In this document: one piece after another, positions 25,130-25,665 of the stretch | How the letters are laid out: each line of letters begins with the position of its first letter | How positions within the stretch are numbered: position 1 is the stretch's first letter | Origin: Gammaproteobacteria bacterium | GTDB lineage: Bacteria; Pseudomonadota; Gammaproteobacteria; JAJDOJ01 | Direction of reading: 5' to 3' | Length of the DNA stretch: 25,665 nucleotides | NCBI GenBank assembly: GCA_027030565.1 | Contig: JALVEU010000264.1 | Span: 1 to 25,665 of the forward strand | Position numbers and translations under genes: made by a program | The notes under the pieces: generated by a model | Told to the model about the DNA's origin: nothing | Seen by the model: only the letters and a program-made list of their open reading frames with translations | The model's database searches: none

Positions 25130-25665
25130 TCAGGCCGATACGGAACGGCGTGCGGCCCGGCGCCGCTCCCCTTCCTGGAGCAGCTTCTTGCGCAGGCGCA
25201 CGGCCTTGGGCGTGACCTCCACCAGCTCGTCGTCGCCGATGAACTCCAGGGCCTGCTCCAGGGTGAGCCGCAGCGGCGGGGTGAGGAGGATGTTCTCGTC
25301 GTTGCCCGCGGCACGGATGTTGGTGAGTTGCTTGGCTCGGGTGGGATTGACCACCAGATCGTTGCCGCGGCTGTGGACGCCCACGATCATGCCCTCGTAG
25401 ACCGCCTCCCCGGGGCCGATGAACAGCCGCCCGCGTTCCTGGAGGTTGAACAGGGCGTAGGCCAGGGCCTTGCCGGTCACGTTGGAGACCAGTACGCCGT
25501 TGGGACGCCGCGCCGCGGCGGCGGGCTGCAGTGGCCCGTAGGCGTCGAAGACGTGATGGAGGATGCCGCTGCCCGAGGTGGCGGCGAGAAACGGGCCCCG
25601 CAACCCGATCAGACCCCGTGCCGGCATCCGGTAGTCCATGCGCACACGACCGGTCCCGTCGGGCT
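25130..25665 (-). CDS. typA: Ribosome-associated GTPase TypA/BipA, C-terminal part (gene cut by window end)
   Basis: TypA/BipA is a translational GTPase that binds ribosomes and helps 50S assembly, stress and cold growth. Only the last ~178 residues are inside the window; the frame runs open to the edge, with the GTG at 25645 being internal. Family marks are the MPARGLIGLRGPFL stretch, LVSNVTGKALAYALFNLQER, EGMIVGVHSRGNDLVVN, LTNIRAAGNDENILLTPP and the close LEQALEFIGDDELVEVTP. The basic tail RKKLLQEGERRRAARR is usual. The next gene on the strand is the receiver-GGDEF protein, 143 bp away if its ATG at 24986 is used. Confidence 0.96.
   Translation of the reverse strand, partial: PDGTGRVRMDYRMPARGLIGLRGPFLAATSGSGILHHVFDAYGPLQPAAAARRPNGVLVSNVTGKALAYALFNLQERGRLFIGPGEAVYEGMIVGVHSRGNDLVVNPTRAKQLTNIRAAGNDENILLTPPLRLTLEQALEFIGDDELVEVTPKAVRLRKKLLQEGERRRAARRSVSA

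Noticed and set aside
22593..25400. A 935-codon plus-strand open frame across the secreted-protein, receiver-GGDEF and typA genes
   Set aside because: It is antisense to three genes with clear homology or signal peptide, its composition is rich in H, R, G and Q, and it has no domain. It is a by-product of high GC content.

Overview
This is a GC-rich, almost fully coding stretch of a gammaproteobacterial chromosome. The gene set and order (nadD-rsfS-rlmH, maf-rng-yhdP-nit, purM-purN opposite a DUF2066 gene and hda, and miaB-phoH-ybeY-corC-lnt) are typical of Gammaproteobacteria. The base composition and junction pattern would suit a Chromatiales/Ectothiorhodospiraceae-type lineage, but I cannot place the genus from sequence alone. 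The window holds 23 protein genes, two of them cut by the window edges. I see no tRNA, rRNA, CRISPR array, insertion sequence or prophage gene. No gene-free stretch exceeds about 150 bp.

Region 1 (1-8987, plus strand) is a long co-directional run. It holds the 3' end of proA, then nadD, rsfS and rlmH (NAD synthesis, ribosome silencing, 23S rRNA methylation). Next come maf (nucleotide-pool pyrophosphatase), rng (RNase G), a very large yhdP (envelope lipid transport) and a Nit-type amidase. Several junctions overlap by exactly 4 bp (ATGA, TTGA, GTGA), which suggests translational coupling.

Region 2 (9012-13314) has the purine genes purM-purN on the minus strand, converging on the amidase gene. 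Divergent from purM is a plus-strand run: a secreted DUF2066 protein, a membrane CDP-alcohol phosphatidyltransferase and hda, the regulator that switches off DnaA. A good -10 box lies in the divergent spacer.

Region 3 (13311-21324, minus strand) reads, in transcription order, miaB, phoH, ybeY, corC, lnt, manC/algA and a DUF3095 protein. The first five are the conserved tRNA modification / RNA metabolism / lipoprotein-acylation cluster. The sugar-nucleotide gene follows lnt by 25 bp. The DUF3095 protein carries a nucleotide-cyclase-like two-aspartate signature and meets hda tail to tail in a shared CTAG.

Region 4 (21426-25665, minus strand) holds galE, an unrecognised secreted protein with calcium-loop motifs, a receiver-GGDEF protein whose cyclase active site is degenerate while its inhibitory-site motif is kept, and the 3' end of typA/bipA.

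Most of the window is housekeeping, and I do not see a clear new multi-gene system. The best leads are single proteins: the DUF3095 protein, the degenerate GGDEF response regulator (possible c-di-GMP receptor) and the unknown secreted protein. Several perfect inverted repeats also sit at gene junctions.
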